Assembly (NCBI GenBank): GCA_002633275.1
Contig: NWBO01000053.1
Span: 246,649-310,648, forward strand
DNA length: 64,000 bases
Direction: 5' to 3'
Source: Bacteroidales bacterium Phil12
GTDB taxonomy: Bacteria; Bacteroidota; Bacteroidia; Bacteroidales; P3
Shown: positions 42,460-52,507 of the stretch, piece by piece
Layout of the letters: each line of letters opens with the position of its first letter
Numbering within the stretch: the first letter of the stretch is position 1
Made by a program: the position numbers and the translations under genes
The notes under the pieces: generated by a model
The model's input: only the letters and a program-made list of their open reading frames with translations
What the model was told of the DNA's origin: nothing
Databases searched by the model: none

Positions 42460-44886
42460 TTATTTTTTGTAATGATTAACGATGTTGTCCATAGTATCGT
42501 TGATACGCATCTTATAGAACGAACGCCATACAAATACTATTGCTATAATCACGAATACGACTCCGAAGTATGGAGCAAGGCTTCGGAAACTTTCACTGAT
42601 AGCCATCTCCATTGCCAAAAGTCCAAACAAAGTAGTGAATTTAATTATCGGGTTCAAAGAAACGGAAGAAGTATCCTTGAATGGGTCGCCAACGGTGTCA
42701 CCAACAACAGACGCATCATGCAAATCTGTTCCTTTCAAAGCCAAATCAACCTCAACTACTTTCTTGCTGTTATCCCAACTACCGCCGGCATTGGCCATAA
42801 ACACGGCTTGGAATAATCCGAACATCGCAATAGAAATTAAATACGAGACAAATAAACTTACCGCATTTTCTCCACCTATTCCGGCAGGGGAGGATAGACA
42901 GGCAAAGCCCAAAGCAAAGAAAAATATTGCCAAGAATATGTTCCACATACCTTTTTGTGCGTATTGGGTACATATTTTAACAACTTCGACAGAGCATTTG
43001 GCGTCTGCTTTCTTAGGAGCATTAGTGTCTAATTTTATGTGATTTTTTATAAACTCAACAGCACGGTTTGCCCCAACAGTAACTGCCTGAGTACTTGCGC
43101 CGGTAAACCAATAAATGACACAACCACCAAGTATAAATCCCAAAATGGTATAAGGGTTAAGCAAATTCAATATTGTTGCAGGATCAACACCCAAAACATC
43201 TTTTATAACCAAAATTATTGAGAAAATCATTGTCGTTGCACCCACAACAGCCGTACCTATCAATACAGGTTTGGCCGTTGCCTTAAAGGTATTACCCGCT
43301 CCGTCATTTTGTTCCAAATAATATTTGCTCTTTTCCCAATCGGGTTTGAAGCCGAATTGCTTTTCTATATCTTCATCTTTATTTGGTTCGTCCTCAATTA
43401 ACGATAATTCATAAACGCTTTGTGCGTTGTCAGTAACAGGACCGTAACTATCAACAGCAATTGTAACCGGTCCCATACCAAGCATACCGAAAGCAACCAA
43501 ACCAAAGGCAAAAATTGAGGAGTAAGCCATCATATCAGGGTTAATATCTACACTCAAAACGTATGCAAAGAACATAAGAATCACAAACACCAATCCCGTC
43601 CAGAAACCGGAAAAATTTCCTGTAACAAACCCCGACAGAATATTTAATGATGAACCTCCGTGGTAAGATGCTTTAACCACTTCTTGAACGTGTCCCGAAT
43701 GAGGAGAAGTAAATAACTTTGTGATTTCAGGTATTACTGCCGCTCCGACAGTTCCAAGTGAAATGATAGAAGCAAATACCCACCAAAGTCCGTTACCTAA
43801 CGATTGCAACTGAATATATGAAACCACGAAAGTAACAACGATACTCAATATTGAAGCAATCCATATCAAGGAAGTCAATGGTTTCTCAAAATCCAAATCT
43901 TCGCTTTTTCCGTACTTGGCTTTTGATACTGCGTTATTAATCCAAAATGCCAAGACAGAAGTTATAACCATAAGAATACGCATTGAGAATATCCATACAA
44001 GCAAATCTCGTTGCAACATAGGGTCTTTTACTGCAAGCAGAATGAATGATACCAACGCAACACCGGTAACGCCGTACGTTTCAAAACCATCAGCCGTCGG
44101 CCCTACCGAATCACCTGCGTTATCACCGGTACAATCTGCGATAACTCCGGGATTTCTTGGGTCGTCTTCACCAATTTTGAAAACGACCTTCATAAGGTCT
44201 GAACCAATATCGGCAATCTTTGTGAAGATACCGCCTGCAATACGCAAAGCCGAAGCACCCAAAGATTCTCCGATAGCAAAACCTATAAAACAACTGCCAG
44301 CTAAGTTCGCAGGCATCAATAACAATATGACAAGCATAAGGAATAACTCCACACAAACCAACATAACTCCGATAGACATACCTGCATTCAAAGGAATATT
44401 CAATAGTTTCAACGGTTGTCTTCTCAATGAAGCAAAAGCCATTCTTGCATTAGCAAAAGTATTCATACGAATGCCGTAATAAGCAACTCCATAAGAACCC
44501 AAAATACCTACCACCGTCCATAACAAGATAAGAAGAACGCCTCCAATACCTACACTGCTTTCTGCCAACACACCAAAATAAATAGCAACGATAATACCAA
44601 TAAAAATAAACAGTGTAGCCAAAAACTTACCTTGTTGCTTCAAATAGGTAGCACATGTTTTATAGATAACTTCACCTATTTCCAACATTTTTTTATGAAC
44701 AGGAAGTTTTTTTGTCTTGTAGAAATGGTATAAACCAAACAGACCTCCCAAAATAGTAACAAAAAATCCCAAATGCAAAAAATTCCATTCATGGATAGCA
44801 TCCGGGACTGACAAATTCGCTTCGCTTGCAAGCATAGTTGTTGCTGCGGCGAGTGTCGTGGCGAGTAATGCAATTAATTTTTTCAT
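42460..44886 (-). CDS. hppA: Membrane-bound ion-translocating pyrophosphatase
   Basis: 808 residues from ATG 44886 (MKKLIALLATTLAAA); the frame continues upstream to 45024 but the earlier residues are not family-like. About sixteen transmembrane helices. Core motifs: DIGSDLMKVVFKIGEDDPRN, GVIADCTGDNAGDSVG and, near the end, DASVVGDTVGDPFKDTSS, which bind Mg-pyrophosphate. The enzyme splits pyrophosphate and pumps Na+ or H+ out. The block GNTFKA carries Lys where K+-dependent enzymes have Ala, hinting at the K+-independent class, but the Na+-pumping Bacteroidota enzymes complicate this. A -7 box at 45058-45051 predicts a leader of about 160 bases. Fits the PPi-dependent phosphofructokinase of this window. 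Confidence 0.95.
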   Translation of the reverse strand: MKKLIALLATTLAAATTMLASEANLSVPDAIHEWNFLHLGFFVTILGGLFGLYHFYKTKKLPVHKKMLEIGEVIYKTCATYLKQQGKFLATLFIFIGIIVAIYFGVLAESSVGIGGVLLILLWTVVGILGSYGVAYYGIRMNTFANARMAFASLRRQPLKLLNIPLNAGMSIGVMLVCVELFLMLVILLLMPANLAGSCFIGFAIGESLGASALRIAGGIFTKIADIGSDLMKVVFKIGEDDPRNPGVIADCTGDNAGDSVGPTADGFETYGVTGVALVSFILLAVKDPMLQRDLLVWIFSMRILMVITSVLAFWINNAVSKAKYGKSEDLDFEKPLTSLIWIASILSIVVTFVVSYIQLQSLGNGLWWVFASIISLGTVGAAVIPEITKLFTSPHSGHVQEVVKASYHGGSSLNILSGFVTGNFSGFWTGLVFVILMFFAYVLSVDINPDMMAYSSIFAFGLVAFGMLGMGPVTIAVDSYGPVTDNAQSVYELSLIEDEPNKDEDIEKQFGFKPDWEKSKYYLEQNDGAGNTFKATAKPVLIGTAVVGATTMIFSIILVIKDVLGVDPATILNLLNPYTILGFILGGCVIYWFTGASTQAVTVGANRAVEFIKNHIKLDTNAPKKADAKCSVEVVKICTQYAQKGMWNIFLAIFFFALGFACLSSPAGIGGENAVSLFVSYLISIAMFGLFQAVFMANAGGSWDNSKKVVEVDLALKGTDLHDASVVGDTVGDPFKDTSSVSLNPIIKFTTLFGLLAMEMAISESFRSLAPYFGVVFVIIAIVFVWRSFYKMRINDTMDNIVNHYKK

Positions 44887-45050
44887 TATATTTATTATTT
44901 TTTTAATTTCACTTATTATAGAACCAATATTCCTTGTGCAGTAAAACAAAACCATATTACCAATTTTCATATTGGTATCTACTAAATCATCATCTATTAT
45001 ATCCACATTATTTTCCAAATACACAAAAATTTTGTGTAAAAAAGCGTTTG

Positions 45051-45058
45051 CAAATTTA
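45051..45058 (-). promoter_or_regulatory. -7 box of hppA
   Basis: CAAATTTA on the plus strand is TAAATTTG on the minus strand, 165 bases before the start, leaving a long untranslated leader. Confidence 0.5.
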
Positions 45059-45172
45059 TATATTTTTCTTCAAAAAACAACTATCATGACAATAAAATTT
45101 ACCAAAAATATTTTTGTTTGTAACTTTTGAAACGTTTTTTCGTTTAACATAATGTACTAAATTCATTACATA

Positions 45173-45757
45173 ATGGGTAAAATTAGAATGATAGTAAAAG
45201 ACTTGAAAAATTCAAGAATAAAACTATTTTACGATATGATACTTTTAGAAAAAAACGGAGCAAGAGCATTGAACATCGCTATCGGAGAACACGAAGCAAA
45301 CAATATTTCAATATTCTTAGACAAGATAAATCCTCCTCGACCGCTGACTTATGATGTTTTCAAAACAATATTAGAGAAATTTTCTTTAACCCTTAAAGAG
45401 GTCGAAATAACTAAATTCTTTGAAGGTAATTTTTATGCTAATGCTGTTTTTACCAATGGCGAAAAGGAAGAGAATTTCGATATGCGTCCCTCCGATGCAA
45501 TAAACCTTGCATTAAGGTTTGATTGTCCGATATACGCATCTGAGGAGATTATGAACATTGCAGGCTTTGATTATGCAAAGTTTTTCCCGACCGAAGGCAA
45601 CAACTCAAACACATTGGAGGATATTAACAATATGTCTATCTTTGGGATTAATATGTTGCAAGATTTACTTAAAGATGCCTTAGAAAAAGAAGACTATATA
45701 ACGGCATCGATACTTAGAGACAAAATCAAAGATTTGGAAAAAGAAGATGAACAATAA
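45173..45757 (+). CDS. Bifunctional nuclease-domain (DUF151) protein with UVR motif
   Basis: 194 residues. Residues 1-135 match the BFN/DUF151 domain: NGARALNIAIGEHEANNISIF, then FDMRPSDAINLALRFDCPIY with conserved Arg-Pro-Ser-Asp. The tail (LLKDALEKEDYITASILRDKI, about 165-185) is a UvrB/UvrC-type helical hairpin that binds partner proteins. Plant and bacterial relatives show RNase/DNase activity. Probably acts in nucleic-acid metabolism or stress. Transcription ends at a clear terminator. Confidence 0.85.
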   Translation: MGKIRMIVKDLKNSRIKLFYDMILLEKNGARALNIAIGEHEANNISIFLDKINPPRPLTYDVFKTILEKFSLTLKEVEITKFFEGNFYANAVFTNGEKEENFDMRPSDAINLALRFDCPIYASEEIMNIAGFDYAKFFPTEGNNSNTLEDINNMSIFGINMLQDLLKDALEKEDYITASILRDKIKDLEKEDEQ

Positions 45758-45838
45758 AACTTTGCAAGGCAAGTATTTTTATAAAAAATATTAAATCATA
45801 ATAAACAAAAAAGTTGTAAATTTTCCATAAATTGAAAA

Positions 45839-45865
45839 AGACCGACTGCAAAAACAATCGGTCTT
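45839..45865 (+). terminator. Terminator of the DUF151 gene
   Basis: AAGACCGA (45839-45846) pairs with TCGGTCTT (45858-45865), followed by ATTTTTTT. Confidence 0.88.
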
Positions 45866-45955
45866 ATTTTTTTATTTATAATGCGTAAATTCTTTTCAGT
45901 AACTGTCGAAATGATTTCATTAATCAGTAACGGCAAATCACTTCACGCAATTTTC

Positions 45956-47155
45956 TTACATAGTTCTGCCGGGATAAACCTTCAAGGCTTCTTTCAAGCA
46001 GTTGATACCAGCCATTAAATCTTCTATGCACAAGCAATAAGTAATACGTGCTTGTTTTCTTCCTTTCTCAGGGTCTGCATAGAATCCGGTTCCTGGTGCC
46101 AACATAACCGTTTGACCATTGTAATCGAAATCGGTAAGCAACCATTGACAGAATTTATCGCTATCATCGATAGGCATCTCAATCATTGTATAGAATGCTC
46201 CGTGAGGGTTAGGACATTTGCAACCGGGTATTTCATTAATACCTTTAACCAATGCACGTCTTCTTCTGTCGTATTCGTCATTAACTTCTTTGAAATATGA
46301 TTCAGGAGTATCTATTGCTGCTTCTGAGAATATTTGTCCGAAATAAGGAGGACACAAACGAGCTTGCGCCATTTTCATTGCGGAAGCCATAACTTCTTTA
46401 TTCTTTGAAATAATCATACCTTCACGAGCGCCGCATGCAGAATAACGTTTGGATACAGAATCCAAAAGGATAGCGTTTTCTTCAATACCCTCTATCTGCA
46501 TAACAGAGAAGTGCTTTTGTCCGTCATAAACAAACTCTCTATAAACTTCGTCTGCAAACAAGAACAAATCGTGTTTCTTTACTATTTCTGCAAGTTTGCG
46601 CAATTCTTCTTCCGTATAAAGATAACCTGTTGGATTATTAGGGTTGCAAACCATTATGGCACGAGTTTTAGGCGTGATTGCCTTTTCAAACTCTTCCATA
46701 GGAGGTAATGCAAATCCGCTATCTATTGAAGAAGATATGGTCTTAATAACTGCACCTGATAATTTGGCGAATGAATTGTAGTTTGCGTAATATGGTTCTG
46801 ATACCAAAACTTCTTCGCCTTCGTTAAGACATACATTGAATGCAATTTGCAAAGCCTCGCTACCACCACAAGTGATTATAATATCCTTAGGATCTAAATG
46901 GATATTGTAACGGTCGTAGTATTCACAAAGTTTCTTTCTGTAAGAAGCATTTCCGTTTGAAGGTGTATAAGCAACGACTTCCATATCTGCTTTTCTCAAA
47001 GCGTCCAATGCTCCTGTTGGAGTTTTGATGTCGGGTTGTCCTATGTTCAGGTGATGAATTTTTATTCCTCTTTCCTTTGCAGCGTCTGCAAAAGGTACTA
47101 ATTTTCTAATTGCAGAAGCCTCCAATGTGGCTCCTTTTACTGATATTTTAGGCAT
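45956..47155 (-). CDS. Class I PLP-dependent aminotransferase
   Basis: 399 residues. Signature features: HLNIGQPDIKTP (about 35), TCGGSEALQ (about 93, cofactor phosphate), VCNPNNPTGYLYT (about 170), FADEVYREFVYDG (about 200), PLP lysine in LLDSVSKRYSACGAREG (about 237) and the C-terminal substrate Arg in QARITYCL. AspC/AAT-I family; aspartate, alanine or aromatic amino acids are possible substrates. The stop lies 97 bases from the DUF151 terminator. No operon partner explains the substrate. Confidence 0.88.
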   Translation of the reverse strand: MPKISVKGATLEASAIRKLVPFADAAKERGIKIHHLNIGQPDIKTPTGALDALRKADMEVVAYTPSNGNASYRKKLCEYYDRYNIHLDPKDIIITCGGSEALQIAFNVCLNEGEEVLVSEPYYANYNSFAKLSGAVIKTISSSIDSGFALPPMEEFEKAITPKTRAIMVCNPNNPTGYLYTEEELRKLAEIVKKHDLFLFADEVYREFVYDGQKHFSVMQIEGIEENAILLDSVSKRYSACGAREGMIISKNKEVMASAMKMAQARLCPPYFGQIFSEAAIDTPESYFKEVNDEYDRRRRALVKGINEIPGCKCPNPHGAFYTMIEMPIDDSDKFCQWLLTDFDYNGQTVMLAPGTGFYADPEKGRKQARITYCLCIEDLMAGINCLKEALKVYPGRTM

Positions 47156-47168
47156 TTCTTAATTTATT

Positions 47169-47576
47169 TTATTTTTTTACGACTTTACCTTTTATTTTCA
47201 ACACAGTTTTTGCTTTTGTAGCATTTGACTCAACAGTTATGCTTTTGTTGATAGGTCCAACGTTGTTGGTATTGTATTTAACCTTGATTTTGGCAGTCTG
47301 TCCCGGCATCAAAGGTTCTTTACTCCAAGAAGGAATAGTACAACCACAAGAAGAACGAACATTAGTAAGCATCAAAGGAGCTTTTCCGGTGTTTTTATAA
47401 ACAAATTCACAGATTCCGTTGCCGCCCTGTTGAACTTCACCGTAATCGTGTTCCATTTCCGTAAAAGTAATTTCAGCCTGAGTACCACCCGACACTTTGG
47501 TCGTTTTCTTTTCTTGTGCATTTACTCCAAATACTACTGCAAAAATAAGTAGCATTGATAAAACCAATCTTTTCAT
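47169..47576 (-). CDS. DUF1573 exported protein
   Basis: 135 residues, signal peptide cut near VNAQ (about residue 21). Mature part is the DUF1573 Ig-like domain: EMEHDYGEVQQGG, FVYKNTGKAPL, NVRSSCGCTIPSW, MPGQTAKIKVKYNT and a final KGKV strand. The CGC pair is conserved in the family. Such proteins are very common in Bacteroidota, often in the periplasm, with unknown role (Ig/ASPM-SPD-2-Hydin-like). It lies 13 bases upstream of the aminotransferase start. A paralogue is 85 bases away. Confidence 0.85.
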   Translation of the reverse strand: MKRLVLSMLLIFAVVFGVNAQEKKTTKVSGGTQAEITFTEMEHDYGEVQQGGNGICEFVYKNTGKAPLMLTNVRSSCGCTIPSWSKEPLMPGQTAKIKVKYNTNNVGPINKSITVESNATKAKTVLKIKGKVVKK

Positions 47577-47660
47577 TTTTATAAATTTTTATTTTGTTTA
47601 ACAATCTATTCTTATTTTTCAAGGATTTACTTTTCCCTTGTCTTGTTTTATTAATTTTTT

Positions 47661-48185
47661 TTAATTCAAAATATTGCGTTTGTCCAACACCACGTTTCCC
47701 GTTAGTAAAATCGTTACGTTGTCATTATTTTCGGCATTACTCAATATGGTTACGCTTCGTTTTATCTCCCCGACTATATTTGTATTATACCGCAACTCCA
47801 ACACGGCTTCACCTTTCGGTTCAATAACATCGGAAGATAAACTCATTTCCACACAACTGCAAGAAACCTTAACATCTTCTATTTTCAAATCTCCGCTTCC
47901 GATATTGGTTATATTAAATTTCGCAATTGCAACATCGGATTGCTTCACATCTCCGTAATCAAAGAACAATTTATCTACTAATATCTCAGGCTTGCCGTTA
48001 GAAATTTCAAAGTTTTGTTCTTTACTTTTCTTTTTTATCTTATTTACGACAGTACTGAAAAATGATTTCTTACCTCCGTCCTGAACATCTTTTCCTCCAT
48101 TATCCTCTTGCGAAAAAGATAATGAAGGTATTAGCAAAATCAATGCCAAACAAACAGATGCGATATGTAGATTATATTTATTCAT
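47661..48185 (-). CDS. DUF1573 exported protein (paralogue)
   Basis: 174 residues from ATG 48185 (MNKYNLHIASVCL); a longer frame from 48227 would place the -7 box (TACTTTTG, 48212-48205) inside the gene. Signal cut near SFSQ. An acidic and then Lys-rich stretch (about 25-60, VVNKIKKKSKEQN) precedes the DUF1573 domain with DYGDVKQSDVAIA, VKVSCSCVEMSL and LELRYNTNIVGE. Same family as the next gene; probably a tandem duplication. Confidence 0.82.
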   Translation of the reverse strand: MNKYNLHIASVCLALILLIPSLSFSQEDNGGKDVQDGGKKSFFSTVVNKIKKKSKEQNFEISNGKPEILVDKLFFDYGDVKQSDVAIAKFNITNIGSGDLKIEDVKVSCSCVEMSLSSDVIEPKGEAVLELRYNTNIVGEIKRSVTILSNAENNDNVTILLTGNVVLDKRNILN

Positions 48186-48254
48186 TTCCTCGTATAATGG
48201 CTTGCAAAAGTACAATAAACTTTTCATCTTTCAATAATATTTCTCAAAAAATAT

Positions 48255-48262
48255 TAATTTTG
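48255..48262 (+). promoter_or_regulatory. -7 box of the phosphatase gene
   Basis: TAATTTTG, 20 bases before the start codon. Confidence 0.6.
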
Positions 48263-48282
48263 CAGCCCAAAATACTATTGCT

Positions 48283-48765
48283 ATGAACTTATTCAACAAA
48301 ACTTCAATTCTTTTCGTTTGTCTCGGGAACATTTGCCGTTCTCCCGCTGCCGAAGGCATATTAAAACAAAAGGTTAAAGAACAAGGATTAAACGAAAACG
48401 TTTTTATAGATTCGGCAGGCATTGGTTCTTGGCACGTCGGACAATTACCCGATAGCAGAATGCGAAGATGCGGCAAAGAAAACGGATACGATTTTTCCTC
48501 TTTGGCAAGACAATTCACGAAAAAGGATTTTGAGCGTTTCGATTATATCATCGTAATGGACGAAGATAATTATGCCGATGTGCAAAGCCGTTGCCCGAAC
48601 AAATCTTTGATGTCAAAAGTTCATTATATCAGAGAATTTTTCGACAAATACAAAAATCAGAGTATAGTTCCCGACCCTTACTATGGCGATTACTCCGATT
48701 TTCAATTCGCTATCGACCTTTTGGAAGATGCCTGCCAAACAATCATCGACAAGATTATCAAATAA
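48283..48765 (+). CDS. Low-molecular-weight protein-tyrosine phosphatase
   Basis: 160 residues, normal length. The phosphate loop LFVCLGNICRSPAAE (Cys about residue 13, Arg 19) and the acid loop VPDPYYGDYSDF (Asp about 130) are both present, so it should be active. LMW-PTPs remove phosphate from tyrosines, often on capsule or exopolysaccharide kinases, but no kinase is nearby. Also related are arsenate reductases, which need extra Cys not seen here. Confidence 0.9.
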   Translation: MNLFNKTSILFVCLGNICRSPAAEGILKQKVKEQGLNENVFIDSAGIGSWHVGQLPDSRMRRCGKENGYDFSSLARQFTKKDFERFDYIIVMDEDNYADVQSRCPNKSLMSKVHYIREFFDKYKNQSIVPDPYYGDYSDFQFAIDLLEDACQTIIDKIIK

Positions 48766-48796
48766 TTTTCAATAACAACAATAAAACAAGATTAAT

Positions 48797-48922
48797 GTGG
48801 GACACTGATAAATTAATGTCTCACATTATTTCACGGATGTTTAACACTAATTTGCTAATGTTTAACACTAATTTCGTAGTTAGTGATATTAATTTTCTGA
48901 CTTGTGTTATTATTTTTCTCTG
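48797..48922. repeat. 21-bp repeat array A11 (6 units)
   Basis: Six units start at 48797, 48818, 48839, 48860, 48881 and 48902 (for example GTGGGACACTGATAAATTAA, GTTTAACACTAATTTGCTAA). It lies between convergent genes, just before the terminator of the next gene. Confidence 0.93.
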
Positions 48923-48958
48923 TCGACATTTACAAGTAAAAACATATAAAATTAAAAA

Positions 48959-48979
48959 GGCTGCAACTCCATTGCAGCC
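48959..48979 (-). terminator. Terminator of the glnS operon
   Basis: GGCTGCAA (48959-48966) pairs with TTGCAGCC (48972-48979), 5-base loop; on the minus strand a TTTTTAATTTT tract follows. Confidence 0.88.
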
Positions 48980-49012
48980 TCAAAGTTAATTCAAATGTAT
49001 TTACTCAAATGA

Positions 49013-49666
49013 TTAGTCTAATATATATGTATAATATATAGTTCCGCTGAATGTGTTTTGTTTTTCCAAACGTCCATTCTCGAACAGGCGTTCCATTCCT
49101 ATTTCAAAGCCGAAGCCATTGCGATGATCCAATGAAAACATCAATCCCAAATGTGGAATAACGCCAAATTTGAAACCACTCTCCATTTCAAACTCTTGAT
49201 AGAAATAATAATCCCAATTAGATTGCAAACCATTGGTATAATTGTTTTTCATACGGGAAAATGAATAATCGTATTTTCCCCACGTTGCCGTTACTCCAAT
49301 ACCAACGTATGGTTTTACCTTATGATTGAAAAAATAATAGTTGGCAAACAAAACGATTGGGATTTCTTGTGCCACCGCCAATTGTTTAGTCTTTATAAAA
49401 GGCCTTTTAGCACTCTTTGGTTGATAACGATTATAGCCCAAAGAGACACCCCAGGAAAATTTCCATTCTTGATACTGCCATTCCGCAACGACCTTACCAC
49501 CTGCTCCCCAATCATAATTATCTACGAAATTATCTTGAAGCATATAATACGTAGGTCTAAACGAAATAAACACATCATACGGCTGGTCTCCTGCACGATG
49601 TCTGTCTTGCGTAAAGGCTGTAAAACCAAACAAACAAGCAATTGCGACAACTATTATTTTTTTCAT
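49013..49666 (-). CDS. Outer-membrane beta-barrel protein
   Basis: 217 residues. Signal peptide cut near FTQD (about residue 19). Eight amphipathic strands rich in Tyr and Gly (VFISFRPTYYML, VVAEWQYQEWKFSWGVSLGY, KPYVGIGVTATWGKYDY) and a final aromatic strand IYYTYIL fit a small barrel of the OmpA/OMP_b-brl type. It starts 6 bases after the glnS stop, so it is co-transcribed, though a functional link is doubtful. Function unknown. Confidence 0.7.
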   Translation of the reverse strand: MKKIIVVAIACLFGFTAFTQDRHRAGDQPYDVFISFRPTYYMLQDNFVDNYDWGAGGKVVAEWQYQEWKFSWGVSLGYNRYQPKSAKRPFIKTKQLAVAQEIPIVLFANYYFFNHKVKPYVGIGVTATWGKYDYSFSRMKNNYTNGLQSNWDYYFYQEFEMESGFKFGVIPHLGLMFSLDHRNGFGFEIGMERLFENGRLEKQNTFSGTIYYTYILD

Positions 49667-49672
49667 CTTCTG

Positions 49673-51352
49673 TTATTTTTGCTTTGCCCAAGAATCTTTT
49701 AATGTAGCGGTACGATTGAATATTAAATTCTCCTGCGTAGAATCATAATCCACCGAAAAATATCCCAATCTCTCAAATTGGAATTTATCCAAAGGTTTTG
49801 CAGTTAATAAGGATTTTTCCAATTTACAATCATTCAAAACCGTCAAGGAATCAGGGTTAAGATTGTCAAGAAACGTCTTTCCCTCTTCCACCTCATCCGG
49901 TTTTTCGGCATTAAACAAACGGTCAAAAACATTTACCTTTGCATTGATACAGTTATTGGCATCAACCCAGTGGATAGTACCCTTGATTTTTCTTCCGTCA
50001 GGTGTATCGCCGCCACGTGTTGCAGGATCGTACGTACAATGTACCGCAACAATATTTCCATTATCGTCTTTTTCGCAAGAAGTACATTTGACGATATAAG
50101 CATAACGCAAACGAACCTCTTGTCCAATCGTCATACGGAAATATTTCTTCGGTGCATTTTCCATAAAGTCGTCCTGTTCAATATACAGTATTCGTGAAAA
50201 CGAAATCTTTCTTTTGCCTTTGCTTTCGTCCTCCGGATTATTTACTGCCTCTAATTCCTCCGTCTGATTCTCAGGATAATTATCAATAATCAATTTGATA
50301 GGATGCAGAACGGCCATAACACGATTGGCTTTCTTGTTCAAATCATCTCGAAGTGCGTTTTCCAAACGAGAATAGTCTATCAAATTATCTCTTTTTGCAA
50401 CACCAATATCCTCGCAGAACTTTCTAATGCTCTCGGGAGTATAACCCCTTCTTCTAAGTCCGCAAATTGTCGGCATACGAGGGTCGTCCCAACCGGCAAC
50501 ATAGTTTTCCTTTACAAGTTGTAACAATTTCCTCTTGCTCATAACCGTATTGGTAATGTTCAAGCGGGCAAACTCATATTGATGCGAAGGATAAATTCCC
50601 AAAGCATTGATAAACCAATCATAAAGTGGGCGATGAATATCAAATTCAAGCGTGCAAATAGAATGAGTTATCTTTTCGATTGAATCACTCTCGCCGTGAG
50701 CAAAATCGTACATAGGATAAATGCACCACTTGTCGCCCGTACGGTGATGATGTGCGTGAATAATTCTGTACATGATAGGATCACGCATATGCATATTAGG
50801 GTGAGCCATATCTATCTTAGCACGAAGAGTTTTTTCTCCGTCATTGAATTTGCCTTGTCTCATCTGCTCAAACAAAAGTAAGTTCTCCTCAATGCTTCTA
50901 TCCCTAAACGGAGAATTTACACCGGGAGTTTGAACCGTACCTCTGTTTTCACGAATTTGGTCATTGGTTTGGTCATCAACATACGCCAAACCCTTTTTTA
51001 TAAGTTCGCAAGCCCAATCATACAATTGTTCGAAATAATCCGAAGCATAATGTTCCTCTGCCCAATCAAAGCCAAGCCAATGAATATCTTCCTTGATGCT
51101 ATCCACATATTCGGTATCTTCTTTGACAGGATTGGTATCGTCGAAACGAAGATTGGTCTTACCTCCGTATTGTCGTGCCAAACCGAAATTTATGCAGATA
51201 CTTTTAGCGTGTCCTATATGAAGATAACCATTAGGCTCGGGAGGAAAACGAGTCTGTATGGATTGTATCTTACCTTCCTTCAAATCGTTTTCGATAATTT
51301 CCTCCAAAAAATTCTTTTGTACCTTCTCGGTAGTCTGTGCATTAATTTCCAT
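49673..51352 (-). CDS. glnS: Glutaminyl-tRNA synthetase
   Basis: 559 residues. HIGH-region [17 protein letters not shown] (about residues 41-57), tRNA-Gln type [19 protein letters not shown] (about 90), KMSKS equivalent VMSKRKL (about 270) and the double beta-barrel anticodon domain at the end. It charges tRNA-Gln directly, so this organism need not rely on the amidotransferase route. The length equals E. coli GlnS. Confidence 0.95.
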   Translation of the reverse strand: MEINAQTTEKVQKNFLEEIIENDLKEGKIQSIQTRFPPEPNGYLHIGHAKSICINFGLARQYGGKTNLRFDDTNPVKEDTEYVDSIKEDIHWLGFDWAEEHYASDYFEQLYDWACELIKKGLAYVDDQTNDQIRENRGTVQTPGVNSPFRDRSIEENLLLFEQMRQGKFNDGEKTLRAKIDMAHPNMHMRDPIMYRIIHAHHHRTGDKWCIYPMYDFAHGESDSIEKITHSICTLEFDIHRPLYDWFINALGIYPSHQYEFARLNITNTVMSKRKLLQLVKENYVAGWDDPRMPTICGLRRRGYTPESIRKFCEDIGVAKRDNLIDYSRLENALRDDLNKKANRVMAVLHPIKLIIDNYPENQTEELEAVNNPEDESKGKRKISFSRILYIEQDDFMENAPKKYFRMTIGQEVRLRYAYIVKCTSCEKDDNGNIVAVHCTYDPATRGGDTPDGRKIKGTIHWVDANNCINAKVNVFDRLFNAEKPDEVEEGKTFLDNLNPDSLTVLNDCKLEKSLLTAKPLDKFQFERLGYFSVDYDSTQENLIFNRTATLKDSWAKQK

Positions 51353-51393
51353 TTGACTAATACGTTATTGTTAGTTTAGAATTAAAAAATTAT

Positions 51394-51777
51394 TTATTTT
51401 GAGTTCTTCAACAAATCCCTGATTTCTCTCAAAAGTTCCTCTTCCTTACTTGGTGTCGGTGGGTTTGCAGGAGCTTCTTCTTTTTTCTTAGATAATTTGT
51501 TCAGACCCTTTATCATCATAAAAATACAGAAAGCAATAATCAAGAAATCCACCACATTTTGAATAAAATTACCATAAGTTATGCTTGCATCTCCTATCGT
51601 TGCTTTCAAACCTGTAAAATCTATTCCGCCCGTAACAATTCCAACAAGCGGCATAACAACATCATTAACAAGCGAAGATACTATCTTTCCAAAAGCACCG
51701 CCTATAATGACACCCACAGCCATATCCACAACGTTGCCACGCATGGCGAATTTCTTAAATTCCTTAATCAGACTCAT
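51394..51777 (-). CDS. mscL: Large-conductance mechanosensitive channel
   Basis: 127 residues. [31 protein letters not shown] forms the first pore helix (described in two parts here: [17 protein letters not shown] core), [21 protein letters not shown] the second, and a charged C-terminal helix [12 protein letters not shown] follows. MscL opens under membrane stretch to save cells from osmotic downshock. Promoter TAACTTTG on the minus strand at 51830-51823, divergent from the next gene. Confidence 0.95.
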   Translation of the reverse strand: MSLIKEFKKFAMRGNVVDMAVGVIIGGAFGKIVSSLVNDVVMPLVGIVTGGIDFTGLKATIGDASITYGNFIQNVVDFLIIAFCIFMMIKGLNKLSKKKEEAPANPPTPSKEEELLREIRDLLKNSK

Positions 51778-51822
51778 AATTGTTTCGTATTTTCTTTGGT
51801 TCGGTTAATTCATTTAGCCGTG

Positions 51823-51880
51823 CAAAGTTATAAAAATTCTGACAAACGGCAATGCTTTTTCATCATTTTTTGTAACTTTG
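51823..51880. promoter_or_regulatory. Divergent promoters of mscL and the DUF3109 gene
   Basis: CAAAGTTA (51823-51830, minus-strand TAACTTTG) and TAACTTTG (51873-51880, plus strand) face away from each other, 43 bases apart. Confidence 0.65.
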
Positions 51881-51901
51881 CATTTTTAATCAAATAAGGT
51901 T

Positions 51902-52507
51902 ATGCTGATTGTTGGCAATAGTATAGTAAGCGACGAGATAAAAAACAAACATTTCTGTTGCAATGTGGGAAAGTGTAACGGAATGTGTTGTGTTGAAGGG
52001 GATGCAGGAGCGCCTATCACCAAAGAAGAGATAACAACAATAAAAACTCTGCTACCCGAAGTTATGCCATACCTGCCGGAGAAAAATCAGCAAACGATAA
52101 AAGACCATAATTTCTTTACCAAAGACAAGGAGGGCGATTTAGTTACCCAGATAATAGACGGCAAAGACTGTGTTTTTGCATACCCTACAACAATCGTAAA
52201 TTGCGAAGGCAAGGAAGTACAAGCACATTTCTGCGTTTTTCAAAAACTTTATTTGGAAAAGAAATTAGACTTTATCAAGCCTATATCCTGTCATCTTTAT
52301 CCTATACGAATAAGTTATTACGACGAGATGTCGGCTCTGAATTATCACGAGTGGGATATTTGCAAAAGTGCAATTGATGAGGGCAAAAAACACAATATTC
52401 ATATTTACGAGAACTGCAAAGACGCTTTAATTCGCAAGTTCGGACAAAAATGGTACGACGATTTATGTTTGCAATGTAAAAAAGAAAACAACGACAATTC
52501 CTTTTAG
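51902..52507 (+). CDS. DUF3109 cysteine-rich protein
   Basis: 201 residues. The N-terminal cluster FCCNVGKCNGMCCVEGDAG (about residues 19-37) and further Cys in SCHLYP, CKSAID, CKD and LCLQCKK suggest a metal or iron-sulfur centre like the YkgJ (CxxxCxxCC) family. DUF3109 proteins are found across Bacteroidota and have no known function. A strong promoter precedes it. Confidence 0.8.
   Translation: MLIVGNSIVSDEIKNKHFCCNVGKCNGMCCVEGDAGAPITKEEITTIKTLLPEVMPYLPEKNQQTIKDHNFFTKDKEGDLVTQIIDGKDCVFAYPTTIVNCEGKEVQAHFCVFQKLYLEKKLDFIKPISCHLYPIRISYYDEMSALNYHEWDICKSAIDEGKKHNIHIYENCKDALIRKFGQKWYDDLCLQCKKENNDNSF

Noticed and set aside
44887..45024. Longer N-terminus of the pyrophosphatase
   Set aside because: The extra 46 residues have no family likeness; the signal-like start at 44886 and the length fit the family.
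48591..48989. Plus-strand gene overlapping the phosphatase and the repeat array
   Set aside because: It is an out-of-frame shadow of the phosphatase continued through a repeat array (MFNTN-type heptads).
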